NCBI GenBank assembly: GCA_964017065.1
Contig: OZ024791.1
Coordinates: 5,446,547 to 5,510,546 of the forward strand
From: Haliclona indistincta
Taxonomy: Eukaryota; Porifera; Demospongiae; Haplosclerida; Chalinidae
DNA: 64,000 nt
Reading direction: 5' to 3'
Part shown: positions 36,301 through 51,300 of the stretch, piece by piece
How positions within the stretch are numbered: position 1 is the first letter of the stretch
Layout of the letters: each line of letters opens with the position of its first letter
The notes under the pieces: model-generated
Told to the model about the DNA's origin: nothing
Database searches by the model: none
The model's input: only the letters and a program-made list of their open reading frames with translations
Made by a program: the position numbers and the translations under genes

Positions 36301-39300
36301 GCAGCTGGAATCCTCTACAACAGCAGCCATGTTGAGCACTGGAGGCTCAGTGAACCTGACGATAAGCTACTGTGAATGCATTAGTAATACAGAGACACTG
36401 CTGACTTTGTGCCAAGATTATTGATGATAAAGGTGGTGACTGTTACCGGTACTCGGTCAGGACGAAGGGATCGCACTATCAGCATCCGCTGTAGCTCATT
36501 ACACGAGTTCTCCCACTCACCTACACACAGTAATAAAGGTACAGGAAGGTAGTGACGAATGTTAGAGAAGGAAATAAACAAGGAAGTGAGAGAAGGAGGA
36601 AGGAACCAGGTAATGGAGTTGTTTCTGGTGAACTAGATGTGAACCACTGGTGCCATTCACGAGGATACTGGTCAAATGAGTTGGCTATGCCCATAAAACT
36701 ACCCAACCTGACAAAACAGTAGAGAAGACATAAAAATATTGACTCATGAACCATCACATGACTATACAGACATACAGTACATGTACATGACTCTACAGAC
36801 GTGCATGACTATACAGACGTGCATGAGCTAACTTGTCTAATTCAGTGATGTTGTCCCACAGCAAGTCATCCAGCCACTTGCAAGGGTTGTCCATCTGAGC
36901 CTCTCTGTTCAATACCTAATAAACTCTCAAAAACCAGTTAACACTCAAAGGTCCGCGAACTAACCACTCCTCCACGCAAAAAGAAGTTGTACTCGTCTGT
37001 GTTGATTCTCGAGGCTGTCTCCATGATTTTGACACACATTTGAAAGGAAAAGAGTAATTTATCCTTTTCGAACAGACCCCGACAGGTGTATCTGATGAAG
37101 AGGTGAGAGGTAGGTCATTATAATAAGGAAGTCTGTGGTATATCCTTACTGGTAGACAGCATAGGTGTGATAATCATTAAGGTACTGTATTCTCTCCGAT
37201 AGCTTGGGATGACGTAGACTCTTTTCAATGGAGGTTGAGAACAGGTTAATATAGGCATCTAATGAGAACTGATACATTGGGTCAATCCGACCCATATCGT
37301 TCATCAGGAAGAACAAGATAGATGCTCTTTGAGCGCAAGGACGATAACCCTGAAAAAAATAGTGGGTATTTTAGCATTTATAATGTGTTTTGTACCTCCC
37401 TGGTGATGTCAATTCTCTCCTCATTCTTCACACTGACTTCAAGCTGCTCTTTCACCTCAATGGCAGTAGCCTTACTGGACTGGAGCGCATTCACTAACTT
37501 CTCATCGTCAAGTATCAACCCTTCAGCTTGATTCAGTAAGCTGGATAGTAACATATTATAGTGTGAATACATACATGTATGCACTTATGTATCTACCTCA
37601 ATATCTCATCCTCCAGTTCAACAAGCCTTCGCTTGCTCTTAGCGATGCTCACTACCAACTTATCCTTAGACTCCTCCAGATCTTGGCGCTCTTTCCTCAC
37701 GACAATGCCCAACAGCTGAGCCTCAAGACCTGCAGAGCAACAATAGCCAGTGAGTCACTTCATATCTCACTAACCTTGTTCCTTCACGGCAAAGTTGACA
37801 ATAGCAGTCTTGGTTGATATCTCTGGTGTGTAGTGCGGATTGCTTTGTTTAGTGGTAAGATAAAACCTGAAGTCAGAATTAAACTGGACCTGTCTGTCAC
37901 CCAGCTTGATCCATAGCTGACCATCTATAATAAATGCAAACAATAATATGGTCTTGTGATAATGAGCTAGGTGATGGGTAATTTGAGCCACATACTTGTA
38001 CCCACTCAATATCAGGTTAAAGGTTATAATGACATTTCTACACTTGAGCATTATTTTACAAAAAGGTGTGGAATTCCCAATTTGCATCATCACTGTGCCC
38101 CACCTTTCTGCACCAAAGCCTTGTTTAGCAATGGGCTCAGAGAAGGGTCTAGCTCTTCCTGTATGTTCTGCAGCAGTACAGGAGTGCCTGACTGTATACA
38201 TGTCTCCAGTATGTACAGGAAGTTAGGCTGCTGTAGGTCAATGATGTTTAGATTCTGAGACAGAAAGAGAACATGCAACTCAAACTCCACACACAAAACA
38301 TATTTATCTCACATTCTCTTTTTCCATGTTCTTTATCCACTTGAGTGCTTGCCCTTGTGGATCTATCATTAGCGGCCATCTACAATGTAAAGTATTTGGG
38401 AATACAGTATGAAAGCTCTTCTGGTTTACCTGCTGCTTTTAGTAACAATGACAGCATTGTCAGTGAAGAAGCTATCTGAGGGCAGGCCCTGTATATTCCA
38501 GTCCCTCACAGTGGATGAGGTAGCCAGGAACGAGGCCAGAGTGAAATCAGCTGAACACGGGATCTCCAGCTCACGCACCTGTCAAACAATAATAAAACAG
38601 TCGTTGATGATGCTTCTGAGCTCACTTTGGCAAGCCATGTTTTCTCAACTAGTTGATCACGATAGTTCGAGAGAAAGGGCCCAGCATAAGAGAGGAAAGC
38701 TGCAGCAACCAGGCAATCCCCCACCAAACAGCCCATGTCCTCTTCTAGTTTCTAGTGTACAAAAACACAAGTGAGTATGCAAATTTTGCAGCACATACTT
38801 ACCTTAACGCTCTCCTCCCAACGCACTCTCTCTCCTGACAGACCACTGACAAGTTTAGCAGCTCTATCCAGTTTAAGTTCCAGCATTTCTGCTCTTTGTT
38901 TCAGCTCTTCTTTCTGAGCCAGCTTATCATCATACTCCTTCTTCAGTGTCTCCAACTTTTCTTGTAGCTACACCGATTGTCATCTTGAGACAGACAAGAA
39001 AATGTAAGTACTTGCCTCTCTCAGTTTGGCTCTTGCTTCTGCCAGACTGGCTTGTTTTTGAGCAAGCAGTTTTTGAGCATTTTCTACTTTCTGTGAAAAA
39101 TGAATTTAACGGTACCAGCACTTGCCTCACAGTCCCTACCTTTCTCTTGGGCTCTACTGTGCGATATATTCTACCATACACCTCCATTGCCCTCACCCAC
39201 ATGCACAGGCTCTTAGCGGCACCTGAGACCTTCCCTACTATTTCAGGTTTGAACTCCGCCATTGAGCAATAGTTGCCAATCTTTTTCATCACTTTGTCTG

Positions 39301-42300
39301 TCATATTGTCTTTGTCAAATTCGAGCAGTTCAGTGATAAAGTTAGGATCTCCTAGCTGACGTTTAGCCTCCTGCCAGGTGGGGTCGCTCTGTCGTAGTGT
39401 CATTACAGCTTTCATGACAGCCATTACTAGCTCAGGAGGGTTAGTGTACGCCTTCACCTCTCCCAGATCAAGCCTGTTCAATCCCTCTAGTGCCTATATA
39501 GCATAATAATTATTGTTTGTGATTTGTTGCATGGTTGTTCCACATGTTGTGTTTACCACATGCAACAACAGACCTTCTCAGCTTCTTGTAGTGCTGGGAC
39601 AGCCTCTTCAAGGTCCTTCTGAGCAGCCTCAGTAAGCTGTATACACTTCTGCTCCTCTATTGCTATCCTCTCACTGCGAGCAGTCACCGCCTACAATCAA
39701 CAATAAGATGATATTGGATGCTGATGGTGTAAACACACTACCTTTTCCTGCTCTTCAGCATCTCTTTTTTGCTTGATAATGTTCACTAGAAACTCGTCAC
39801 ACTGCTTTTGATACTCAGCCACCTTCACCTTGGCTTCCTCTAGCTCTCTAGTCATCGCCTCTACCTTCTGTCTGGTATCTATCAGCTTGCACAGTCCATT
39901 TTTCAGCTTCTCAGCTGAGTCTCCAAGCTCTTTGTACTTAGCGTCCAGCAAACTGCAGAGAAAAAAATGAGATACAAACACGAAGAGATTTTTTTATACC
40001 TCTTGTATCCAGTCACTAGCTCCAGGTAGTTGGTTGGAGTGGCATAGTTGCGTCTCTTCATTTCAAACAACATACGATTGGACATATCAACAACAGACTG
40101 GTGTATAGTCACAAACACATTAGCAACACTTTGACGCAACTAAAAAATACAGAATTATACAACAATACAGCAGAGGTAATTTTCAGCTCACAATCTCAAC
40201 ACCTTCTCCTTTTCCAATGTTGGCGTCTACAAGGTATTTTTCTGCTACTTCAAGAAGAGCATCTTTAGGCCATTCACTGAACCAGTCAATAGTAGTGCAG
40301 CTAATCAGAGAGGGGTACTGACGAATACGATCCCTGAACAAAATATTGTTGAGTGAGTGAGTGAGTGAGTGAGTGAGTGAGTGAGTGAGTGAGTGAGTTA
40401 GTGAGGAATGAGTGAGGAGTGAGTGAGGAGTGAGTGAGGAGTGAGTGAGGAGTGAGTGAGGAGTGAGTGAGGAATGAGTGAGTGAGTGAGTGAGTGAGGA
40501 GTGAGTGAGTGAGTGAGTGAGTGAGTGTTTTACCTGAAAATGTGTCCCACAGGGCTCATACACAAGACCACACGAAGGTTATTACGTGCTCTCTCAATAA
40601 AGTAGCTGAGTACGGCTTCATGTGTGTCGTGTATGTCAAGTTTCTTAAGCTCCTCGGCCAGTCCTTGGTGAACCTGATAGCACACAATAACGTCTCAAAC
40701 ATGCTCAAAAATCTGTACTAACTTCTTCAAAATCATCTGGTTTCTTGTACAGATTAGGCACATCCCCACTGCTGAGGATATTGTGTATGTCTTCAAGAAA
40801 GCACTCTTCAACGACTTGACAATCAGTGAAGAGAAAGATCGTTGGCTGGTTCAATACACCAGCTTGGTAGAACAGCTTACGAATGTCTAGCAGGAGACAA
40901 GTTGAATTTTGTGAACTAGAGCAATATTGTACCTTCTCTGAAATCCTCCAACTGGTAGTGTCTTGTCACCTCGATCTGAAACACACTGAATGATATGATG
41001 TAAGCAGCAAGACGAGTGAGGCTCTGACGACCACTGCCACCGATACCGATGAGCAGCATGTTACAACGAGGCTGCCTTACTACACGCACTATACGACAAA
41101 CTACAAGAAGAGAATAAATCAACACAGTACGCACTGCGTGTGGTGCATTTACCATGCTCAATGGCGTCTTTGAACAGCACCATATTCATGGTGATACTGT
41201 CTGGTTCCTTATTATACTTATCCAGCTTGCCCTCCAAAAACGATTTGAGCTCTTGGAAGTTCTCCAAGTCCTCATAAACTGGCTTTTCATCTCTCATAAA
41301 GTCGCCTAGAGAGAATGATAAATAGTGCTGCTAGTTAATGTTCATATTACCAAAGGTTGGTGGTTGCTTGTTCCGGCAGAGGTTATGGAAGGTCAGTTCA
41401 AACTGTGAGCCTAGTTTGTCACTCAGTAGTCCAATGAATGTGTTATAGTCGTCTCCTATTAGTCTGTCTGAGAACACTCTGAAACACTCATGCACCCATA
41501 GTCGCGCCATTCTTTCCTTAGTGTCGTGGAAGTCTTTATGAGCTCTCAGTAAACCTTGGAACACCTGAACAAGTGGAAAGGTACTCATACTGCTCTATTG
41601 TTGCATAGCATGAGACTCAGTTGCTCACTTTTGAGATGTCCTTGAGACTGAACTGATAATGCATCTTGGTTGGTGTTGGCAGCAGTTTGGTGGAGACATA
41701 TTTGTACATTTCTATGGTTGCCTAGAGAGAAAATATATCAGCACTTGCACACATTCCTTTTTTCTTCTTACCTGTGCCATGACGTCTCCTAGTGGTTTCA
41801 CATCTTCATCAAAGTCTTGCAGCTTCTGTCCGATCATAGTACCAAATATCTTCAGTAGTAGTGCTTCGCTGGGGAACGTCACATTCAGCACATTGAAACG
41901 ACTCTGCAACCGACGTGAAATACTAGTTCTCCCTCCTCCAGGAGGACCCATGGCTGCCAGCAAATACATGTCCTAGAAAGAACAAAATCAAGAATATTTT
42001 CATTGAGATTCTCTTACTCTGATTTGTTTCGTTGTTTGTTTCTCTCTATCGTACCAGAACCCGTAGTCCAACCACTGTCTTATCAGCTCTAGAGGAGGTT
42101 GAGAGCCAAACTCATCCTTGGCTGGCATGTTGAGGTCATCCATGAATGTGAGCAGCCTTCTTCCTCCCAATGGAACATACACTCCTGTGAGGATGAGAAT
42201 TGAGAATGAAAATTGAAAGAAAATTGGGACAAACCCTTGGTTCGTTTCTCTACTTTGCTCTCGATGATATCTTGTACATTATTAGACGTGGTCTGGAGTG

Positions 42301-45300
42301 CAACAAGTGAGTATAGTTATACAATGTATAGGTTGGTGGTCACCTGAGCAGATAGGTTAATAGTAAGCTGATTATACACGGCTGGATCGAGCTTCACCAG
42401 TACACTCTGAGCAATGGTGGTTTTACCGGACCCCACAGGCCCCACCAGTAGTACAGGACGACCAGACAACACTAGATGGTGGACCAGGAAGTTGTAGCGA
42501 AGAGTATCAATGGTTGGTACAGTTATATTATAGAATGGTGTACTGAACAAGGAAGAGATAATGACATTATTGTAACAATTGAGCAACTCACTTTGGAGGA
42601 TATCGCCAGTTTCCCTTCAGTTTGTCCTCCCATGGTGCCCAGTTATGACTCTTGACATCAACACAGTATTCAAACACTGTATCCTTAGCAGGAAACTGTC
42701 CCTCAAGCTCACGAAGAAAGTTGTCCATCTTCTTTCGGCTATCATCATCCACGCTGGCACCAACGGACCAAATGAGAGAGAAGATGAACCACAACTCGAG
42801 AGTGCGTTCAAAGGTCTCTTGATCAGCAGGGTTCACTCCATTGGTAGGTGTAGCCAAGATGTCTAGCAACTCACACAAAGAGGTGACCCCATTCAGGTCA
42901 CTAGTTGAGACTAGCTCAAAGCAGTGCTGACGACGGAACTCCAGCATCTTGGCAACATACTTATCAAACAGTTTCTGAGTGGGTTCCACTAACCGCTGAA
43001 TTGATTTTGGAAAGAAAATCAGTGAGTTACATGCAAACTTACACAATACACTCCTTCATACGTACACTCAGTCACTCACACTAACATACCTTGTCTGATC
43101 TGCTGTTCAACCAGGACTTCACATATGGTTCCCAACCGAGCTCTTTCCAATCATTATACACTATACCAGACCTACTGACACTAGCAGGAGACGCCATACT
43201 GAGGTCTTCCACTTCAAACACGAATGACACCTGTCCAACACACAATAACATGCATCAGTAACTACACAATGCCTTTACTTGGTTAGGTAGTGCAATTCTT
43301 TCTCCATTGATAAGAGTGAGTACCCTGTTGTCATCCATAACAGAGTTGACAGTTTCTATCCACAGAGTGTCTACTGGAGCATCAAACACAATCCACTTCT
43401 CATCCGGTTTATCATCTGATCAAAAACCATAATATTTTTAGTAACTGCAAACTCACTACAATAACTCACTCACCGGCACACTGCACTCTCATTACAGCTG
43501 ACAAGATACCATCACTCCACTCACTGCTAGAGAGATTATACTCCCCATACAACTCACCTAGTGACAGACTCTTAGGATTGATAGGGAAGTCCTATGAACA
43601 AAGCAGACATTGAAACAAAAAAATAGCAATAAGTATGCACTAGAGATAGACAGAGGGATAGATACCCTGACAATCTGGTACTGTGGATCTTTGTCTTCTT
43701 TTGAGAGATGAGTGAGTGTGTTTCTCAGTGTTTTCCAAGTGACTGATTTTCCACTGCCAGTCTGACCAACTATCATGACCGCATGACGTGAGTTCTTGGT
43801 CTCATACAGTTGAATGATCTTCTTAACAGTCACGTCTATCACTTGAAGATTAGACGCCTCAAGTTCCCTCTCTATAGCTCGTTGCATCTGCAGAGAACAA
43901 GAAACTCATTCACTCTCCCACCCCCTCACACTAACACCTTTCCATAATCAACTTCAGGCACATCCACTCCAGGGAACAGGTCGGAAGTGATTCCATTGAA
44001 GAGAGGAATGTCGGTAGCTGTCAGCCGAGCCATGTTCATATTCATGATAGCCAGCAACAGAACCTAAATTTTAGTTGAATCAAAAATTTATTGAGGCATA
44101 ATTTTTTACCTCTTCATCGGATATGTCGGTTTGAGCTCTTCTTTTCTTTCCAGCATACTTGAGTACAGAGACTAGAGCTCTCAGACCAAAGTCATAATGG
44201 TCTTGTCTTGATAGTTGCTGCATCGCTAAGGTATAGAGCGTGTTGATCTTCTTAGCTAAAACCTAAATCAAGTGAAGGAGGATAGTTACACGCAGAGATT
44301 ACTACACTAACCTTGGTCTGTGAGAAGCCTTCTCTGTACAGTATGATCTCTGTGATCTGACTGGAGTCAGGGACCACCATTGAGATGGGACGGAATATAC
44401 TCTTTAGGTTCTCAGGTAACTCAGTACGACCAGCGTAACCTAGTGTAGTACCGTAATGTGCATGTGTGTAGTATTATGATTCACTAACCAGGGACCATAG
44501 TGATAAATATTCCACATGTGGAGGTAATGTTGATCTCACGTCCCTCAAACACAAACCTAGTCCTTTCACTAGCCTGGGCTTGCAGGATGGATAGTATCTG
44601 CTGAGCCACTACAGACAACACTTCGATACTGATGCGATTGAACTCATCAAAACAGCCCCAAGCTCCACACTAGTAGAGAAACGAATATAGTCACACACAG
44701 TAGTTCTTACATGTGTACCTGGGCAAGCCCACTGAACATCCGGCCCATTGATTTGTAGTCAAATCCTCCAGAGCAGTTTATTATGATAACATACATTCCC
44801 AGTGCCTTGCCGAGGTCTTTAACAGTCTCTGTCTTACCAGTTCCAGCCGGTCCCTTGGGATTGCCTCCTCGATGAAAATGTCTTGCTGCTGTCAGGGTCA
44901 TGTAGCACCTATGGAAGGAAGGGACTGAGTGAGTGAGCGAGCGAGTGAGTGAGCGAGTGAGTGAGTGAGTGAGTGAGTGAGTGAGTGAGTGAGTGAGTGA
45001 GTGAGTGAGTGAGTGAGTGAGTGAGTGAGTGAGTGAGTGAGTGAGTGAGTGAGTGGTGCATACCTGTCAGTGAGTGGAGTAATGACCAGTCTTCCTGAGT
45101 TACCAAGGTATTCATAGCCATAGTTGAAGAGTGTGTTAGTCTGTCTCACTGTACAGTCATCTTCCTCCTGGAGAGATGAGAGAGTCACACATGCAGGGAG
45201 TTGAGGAGGATTGTTGAACTGACCCAGTAATATCTCAGTTGACTCAACCATTCGAAAGCAGTTCTGGTATTACAGCCTTGCTTCAGCAACTTCTCAATGA

Positions 45301-48300
45301 TATCACGAGCATGGACCTGCAGTAAACACACAATATAGAGACCAACTATAATGTGAACAGTTATTATCAACAAACCTCAATGGTGACTAATGCAGTGAGT
45401 TTCTCTCTCTCCACAAACTGCAGATCACCTCTAATGGCTTCTGAGAACTTATCCAGCATTGCAACCTGGAATAAGAGCACAGTACATTATATCCACAGAA
45501 CAATTTACTCCAACAAACCTGTTTTTTCTTCAAACTCTTCAATGCTTTCTTTTCTCCCTTGTTTAGTGCCTTTTCACAGTCAGCAGTCCACTGGATCTGG
45601 CTGGCTACAATAGCTACCTGTACACACAAACACAAACGTTTGATTCAAAAAGGACAAAAAGTGTCTGTCACCTGTCCAGCCCAGACACGAATCCACTTCT
45701 CTCTCTTAGCAAGATGCTTTCTCAAGTCAACACGACACTCTCTCAGTAACTCCTTCAGAGATATTCTCATGGAGTCCTCCACATCACACATCCAAGCCTA
45801 AACACACAAATAACAACTGAACAACATGCACATGTGCTGAACAACATGCACCTCCACAGCACCATCAAGATGCACAGGTATTCGGAATTCCACTCTCTCT
45901 CCATCGCTCGAGTACATGTGAGTAGCATCGTACTTATCTTTCATCTTAAAGAGCTCCAAGTACTTGATATTGTCGAAACACTTCTTCATATGAGGTTGTA
46001 CCTACAGCAATAAACGTGTCATGGCAGTGCCCAATTCTCTTCTCTCACTCACAGCTATAGGGTTCTTGGACTGTCCCAGTATTTCTAGCAGGTCATCGTT
46101 AGAGATGAAGTAGAATCGAGGGAAGTGCTGTCGTTTGGTCTCTAGGTACATGTCCAGTGAGCGCTGTATCACATCCAGTTTACTGTTCATATCATTCAGC
46201 ATCTCCAGTAGCCCTGATGAGAGTATCTTAAACACAGCAGTGTTGATACGCACTGTACTGACCTTCCTGGTGTGTGCCTTTGAGAACATTAGGGTCCTGG
46301 TACAGCTTAGTCATGACAGCCTATAGCATCATCACAATAATGCATAGATACAGTATTAGTATGACTAGTTTCTTACCTTCCAATTTTTATTGATAAGTTC
46401 AAAATCTGCTGACTCATGTGGTAACTGTCGCCGGATATCATCACCAATGAAAATATTCTACAAAAATAAAGAGAAAAATTATGAAGTGGAGAAGGAGAGG
46501 AGATACCTCGAGATACATCCAATGGCGTTGAACTTGTAGTATCATCTCCACTACCTCCATGATGTGTGACAGCGTTCTCTCCCAATAATCCACAGGCTCA
46601 TCAAAAGCTTTGACAAACCGTGACCCCTTCATGTTAGCCAGCAGCACCTGATGGTCCTCGAGCTGCTGGAACAGCTCTTCAGAGGTCCTGAGTGAGTACA
46701 CGAGAGATATGAACAGCAGTGAACTGTGAACAGTGTGTGCAGCTCACTTTAGTATGTAGTGACCTCGTTCCTTATGTGGACCTATATCAAGTGTCATGTC
46801 TTTCCATAGCTGAGAAATGCTATCCAATGCCTAATATCAACACGCAATGTCATAATTATGGTAAAAAAATTATGATAATTTTTCTACACCTTGAGTATTA
46901 CTTGACTCACCTCTTCAATAATGAGCTCCTTGCTGGCTGCATTAGAGATGCTATTAATGGTTGCATGGTGCTGCTCTAGGCTCAGCTCCATGATCTTCTC
47001 CAGTGTAAAGCTGTCTCCAGTGTGGTCAAACATCTGCTGTATCTCATCCTTGAGCTGTTCCCAGTGCCTCTCTCTCATGGCTGGGTTCTTGAGGTCCTGG
47101 ATCAACGGCATTGTACGTTCAAACGTCTCGACTCTACCCTTTAGACTGTCACCAATAGTCCAATCTTTCTTATCCTAGAGTAAAAATAGCAAAGTAAAAT
47201 TATAACAAAAACTACAATTGTCATCATCAAACCTTGACTTCCTTTGTCTGCTTATCGAGCCTCTTCATTAGTCCACTGGCTTGCCGAGACATGTTCTCAG
47301 TATTCAGTGTTGAGAACAGATCAACCTTCCAATCATCCCATGTACCATCCCACTCCTGTGTCATCTCCCACAATGCCTCAAGATGCTCTATATCCTGAAG
47401 AGAAACACTCCACTTAACACAGTCGTTTTGTAACTTGGTTAGCATTTAGCTTGCTTGCTCACCACTCCTCACTCACTCACTCACTCACTCACTCACTCAT
47501 GCATACATTGCTTCATAATTATTAAATTGTTATTAATTACTTTTTCCAGAGCTACGATAAGATGAGATGGTGGCTGATCGATCTTGAAGATGTTCAAACC
47601 ACGTCTGATGTTATCCTCCTTTTCCTTCAGACTGTTCAAGTTCTCTCTCATGTTGGCAATGTATTGCAGTGCTTCCTCCACGGACACTTGGTCATTGAAT
47701 GGACCATTAACCTCGAAATCTTCAGCCAGAGTAGACACTGTCTTTTTGAAGTCTTCTGCCGAATGCAGCAGATCACTTCTGAACTTCTCCTGTGACAGAG
47801 ATCACACTATGTGATATGAATGAACTGATGTGAACCTTGTGTGTCCTGAGCATAGCCTCACTGTTGATGATACACTGTTGGAAGGACAACCAACCACTGT
47901 GCAGACCAGCAAACTGCTTCTCAACCTTAAGAGATACGAAAATATATTATATTCAATTTTGTGAACTTTCGTACCTCCTCAGGTATAGTGACTTCATGCT
48001 TATCGAGCATATTGAACTGGTCTTGCAGTGGTTCAAACTGCCTCTCTACTTGAGGCACCTGATTCTGCATCTGCTCCAGCAGACGAATGCTGTCTCCTAA
48101 AGCATCCAGCGTCAATGGAGGAGTGCTCAACCTATAAGACAAAATCAATACCAATCTCCTCTCTCTTACTCTCTCTCTTTCTCTCACTTCTTAGCATTGA
48201 TGCTCATGAAGTTGCATATATCAGAGAGCTTAGTGGACGCCATCTCCAACAGCAAGTGCTGAAGGCGGGTGACTAGTTCATCAATATGAGATACGATGGC

Positions 48301-51300
48301 GAACTTGAGAGGAGAGCAATCCAGCATAATAAACTCCACATTAGTAATGGTGTCTACTGATTGTGCCTTGTTAGCAAGCTCATCGAATCTGTTGTACAAT
48401 ACAACTTCACATCAGTTAAGATTTACCAACTTTAGCTACAACTATTTAAATTTTTCACTATGCAAATGTACAAGTATTTCCTTTCAGCACCTTGCAAATG
48501 TAGCATCAAAATCGGCAACTCCTGGGCTAGTGTCTCTGAAACGAACTATGAATCGATCCTTATCTCCAGACCATGTGCTCTTGAAGCTAAAGAGAGAGTG
48601 ATTAATGGTTGGGTTGGTAGGTTGGTACTCACTCATCCCAGGTTCTGAGAAACTCAGTATGCAGTAGCTTAGCTACTCTCTCCACTCCTTCCTCGACCAC
48701 TACTCTTGTCTTCTTGATCTCCTCATCCTCTTCAATGACCTGATAGATTGCCTGCACACAACCACACAATCACCTCGCTTCTTCCTCTATACTGTGTCTC
48801 TCTTACCATCCCTCCTGGCTTCTTCTTGCCCAGTATCTCAGGCAGTCTACTGAACCCAGATATACACCCAATGAGCTGTCCCATCAGAGTAATAACACAT
48901 GCAGTGATCTCTTCAGTACTTGGCGAAAAACAAACCTAAAATCAAACAGCAAAAATCATCCATCATCAGCATGTACTAATGTATTTTTCACCTGCTTATC
49001 AAGGACCACTTCAACTCTGAACAAAGGATTGGGTGCCGTCTTGCCATCTCCATTGATGGCTCTGGAGAGCTCCTGTAGAGACCACTTCACATTGAGTCTG
49101 AAGGCTTCCTCTACCATACGATCCATGTTATCAGTGTACTGTAACCAATGGCTGTGGACTTCACCACCATCACCACGAAACACCTGATAAAAGAACCATA
49201 TGCTTACTTGGTGCATTTTAGTAAGTCTTACCTGAAATGTCTCCTTCATGATGGAAGCTATTTCATCGTGTATCTCCTGTACTCTGCGTTGTACTGTCAT
49301 GCAGTTGCGATACTGCTCTTCGGAGAACTCATTCTCTTTGTAGACCCTCTTACCGTCCAGTCTAATGAACAGCATTTCACTGATGGTGCGACAGCTGGCA
49401 CCAATCCTTCTATTAGCAGACTTATAGCTATTGATCAAAGCTTGCAGTTTCATTGCTTGTGTGCGACAGTCGGTAATAAAGAATTCCTGTACTCCTTCAG
49501 AAGCCCAGGTGAGCTTTGTAAAACCAGGGTGAAGCTTCTTGTCAAGTGCTCGAATCCTCTCTCGGAATAGTGCCCTCTCACTCGGTCTCAGGCTGCCAAT
49601 GATGCTGTTGTAGTCTCGTACAATGAGAAGTACGTTCTCTCTCATCACGCGCAACTGCTCACAGCGTGAGTAGACCGAGGCAGCATAGTGGGGCACTTCA
49701 AACCTCAGTCTCTCCCAGTGTTGCATCTCACCAAACAGCTTCTGCAGCATGTTACTGAACCCCAGCTCGATCCTAGCATACTTGCTGGAGGATTTGACCA
49801 TTAGAGGCACATCAAGGTATCGCTGTAGGTCCTTCTCTACAGTGTTGACCCAGTCGTCAAACAACTTGCTGACATACTCCTCGAGAGCTGTTGACAGCTG
49901 AATGTATTGTAACTTAGCCTCTTCTCCCTGACCCTTCTCATGGAGGAAAAATGCTCCTTCAAGAACCTTAAAACAGAAAAAATGAAATATTTACATGTGT
50001 GTTCCATTCTCTACCTTCATCGGTGCTTCAATTCTTCTCTTGAGTCGTCTTGCCCATGTGGCTTTACCAGCAAAGGTTGGCTGTGTGCGAGTGAGTATGG
50101 GAGATCGCTTGTTAAACTCTTTCTTGACCATATTGAGTTCCTCTACAAACATGATGTAGAGGTCGACAGTGCGACGATCTACAACTCGCTTGATACTCTG
50201 TAAGAAATGAGTAAATATTGTGTGTAATTCCCTCCCATAGACCGTACCTCTCTAGAGATGTATTGTGTGAATACTTCCAGTAGCTCCACTCCTTCTTGAA
50301 CAGTAGTGATGGTACCAAACCCTCCATTGATCACATTTTGCATCATAACCTCTAGATCTTTGATGCCTTTACGATAGCGGTTGTACTCATCATGCCAAAC
50401 TGTAGCCTTCACGTCTAAAACACTGCCTTGGACTGCTTTTAGCAGTAAAAGATGCTTCTCAAATGTTTGTTCAATCTCCTTCAAATTGCGACCCATCTCT
50501 GGACCTTTGCATCCAGAGAAGAATGGGAGAGGCTTCTTCTTTCCCTCAGAGAAGCGAGCAAAGTGTACTTGCCCCTCGACCACCTCGAGCAGGTCTCGGC
50601 AGCGTTGGATGAAAGCCTCAACATGAGCAAAGATACTTGATTCATCTAGCACCCAACCCTCTGGAGATAAGGTGCCATGGACTTTGCTCAAGTGCTCATA
50701 GATGCTCTTCCAAGCCTGGCAGCATGACATGCATTCCTCTAGTGTCTCTTTGCTCTTCTCAACATAACCAGCAAACACGTCATCTAGCGATATCTTGTTG
50801 CAGCATCGAGCAATAATCTCACTGCTCACCTATATGAGAGAATAAACATCAATGGCCCATAACACACACCACACGCACCTTTCTCAGTAATGTCGTGAGC
50901 CTGTTCCTACTATGGTAATGCTCAGAGTTCATCCATATCACTCTGACAGTGTTTAATAGTCTTGGCAGAATGGCGGGAATGTCTTTGGGCTCTGCTGCAG
51001 CCAGCTCTGTACAGGGACCACTGAGAGTGGACAGAAACTTGAGACAATTTTCTGCTTTAGCATGACTGTCCTGGATAACCAAAACTACAAAATAAAAGAA
51101 GAGTGCAATTGAAGCACTGACAAACCTGAATCTGCTGTGATAACTTGAGGAAAGGAGGGAGATATGATGATTTGGCTCTCCTCAAGATAGTCGTTACTCT
51201 GTCCACTCCCGGCTGATAAAGCTGTCTAGTAAGACCAGACAAATCCTCACAACGAGCACGCCAGAACTCAATCTCCTGGAGTGGTCCAGAGCTGACTGTG

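Noticed and set aside
40183..40563. 126-codon frame rich in SLTHSLTH repeats
   Set aside because: It is read through the (ACTC)n intron of DNAH2. Only its ends ([20 protein letters not shown] and [10 protein letters not shown]) are real exon sequence.
44898..45251. 117-codon frame with THSLTHSL repeats
   Set aside because: It is the same tetranucleotide read-through in another DNAH2 intron.
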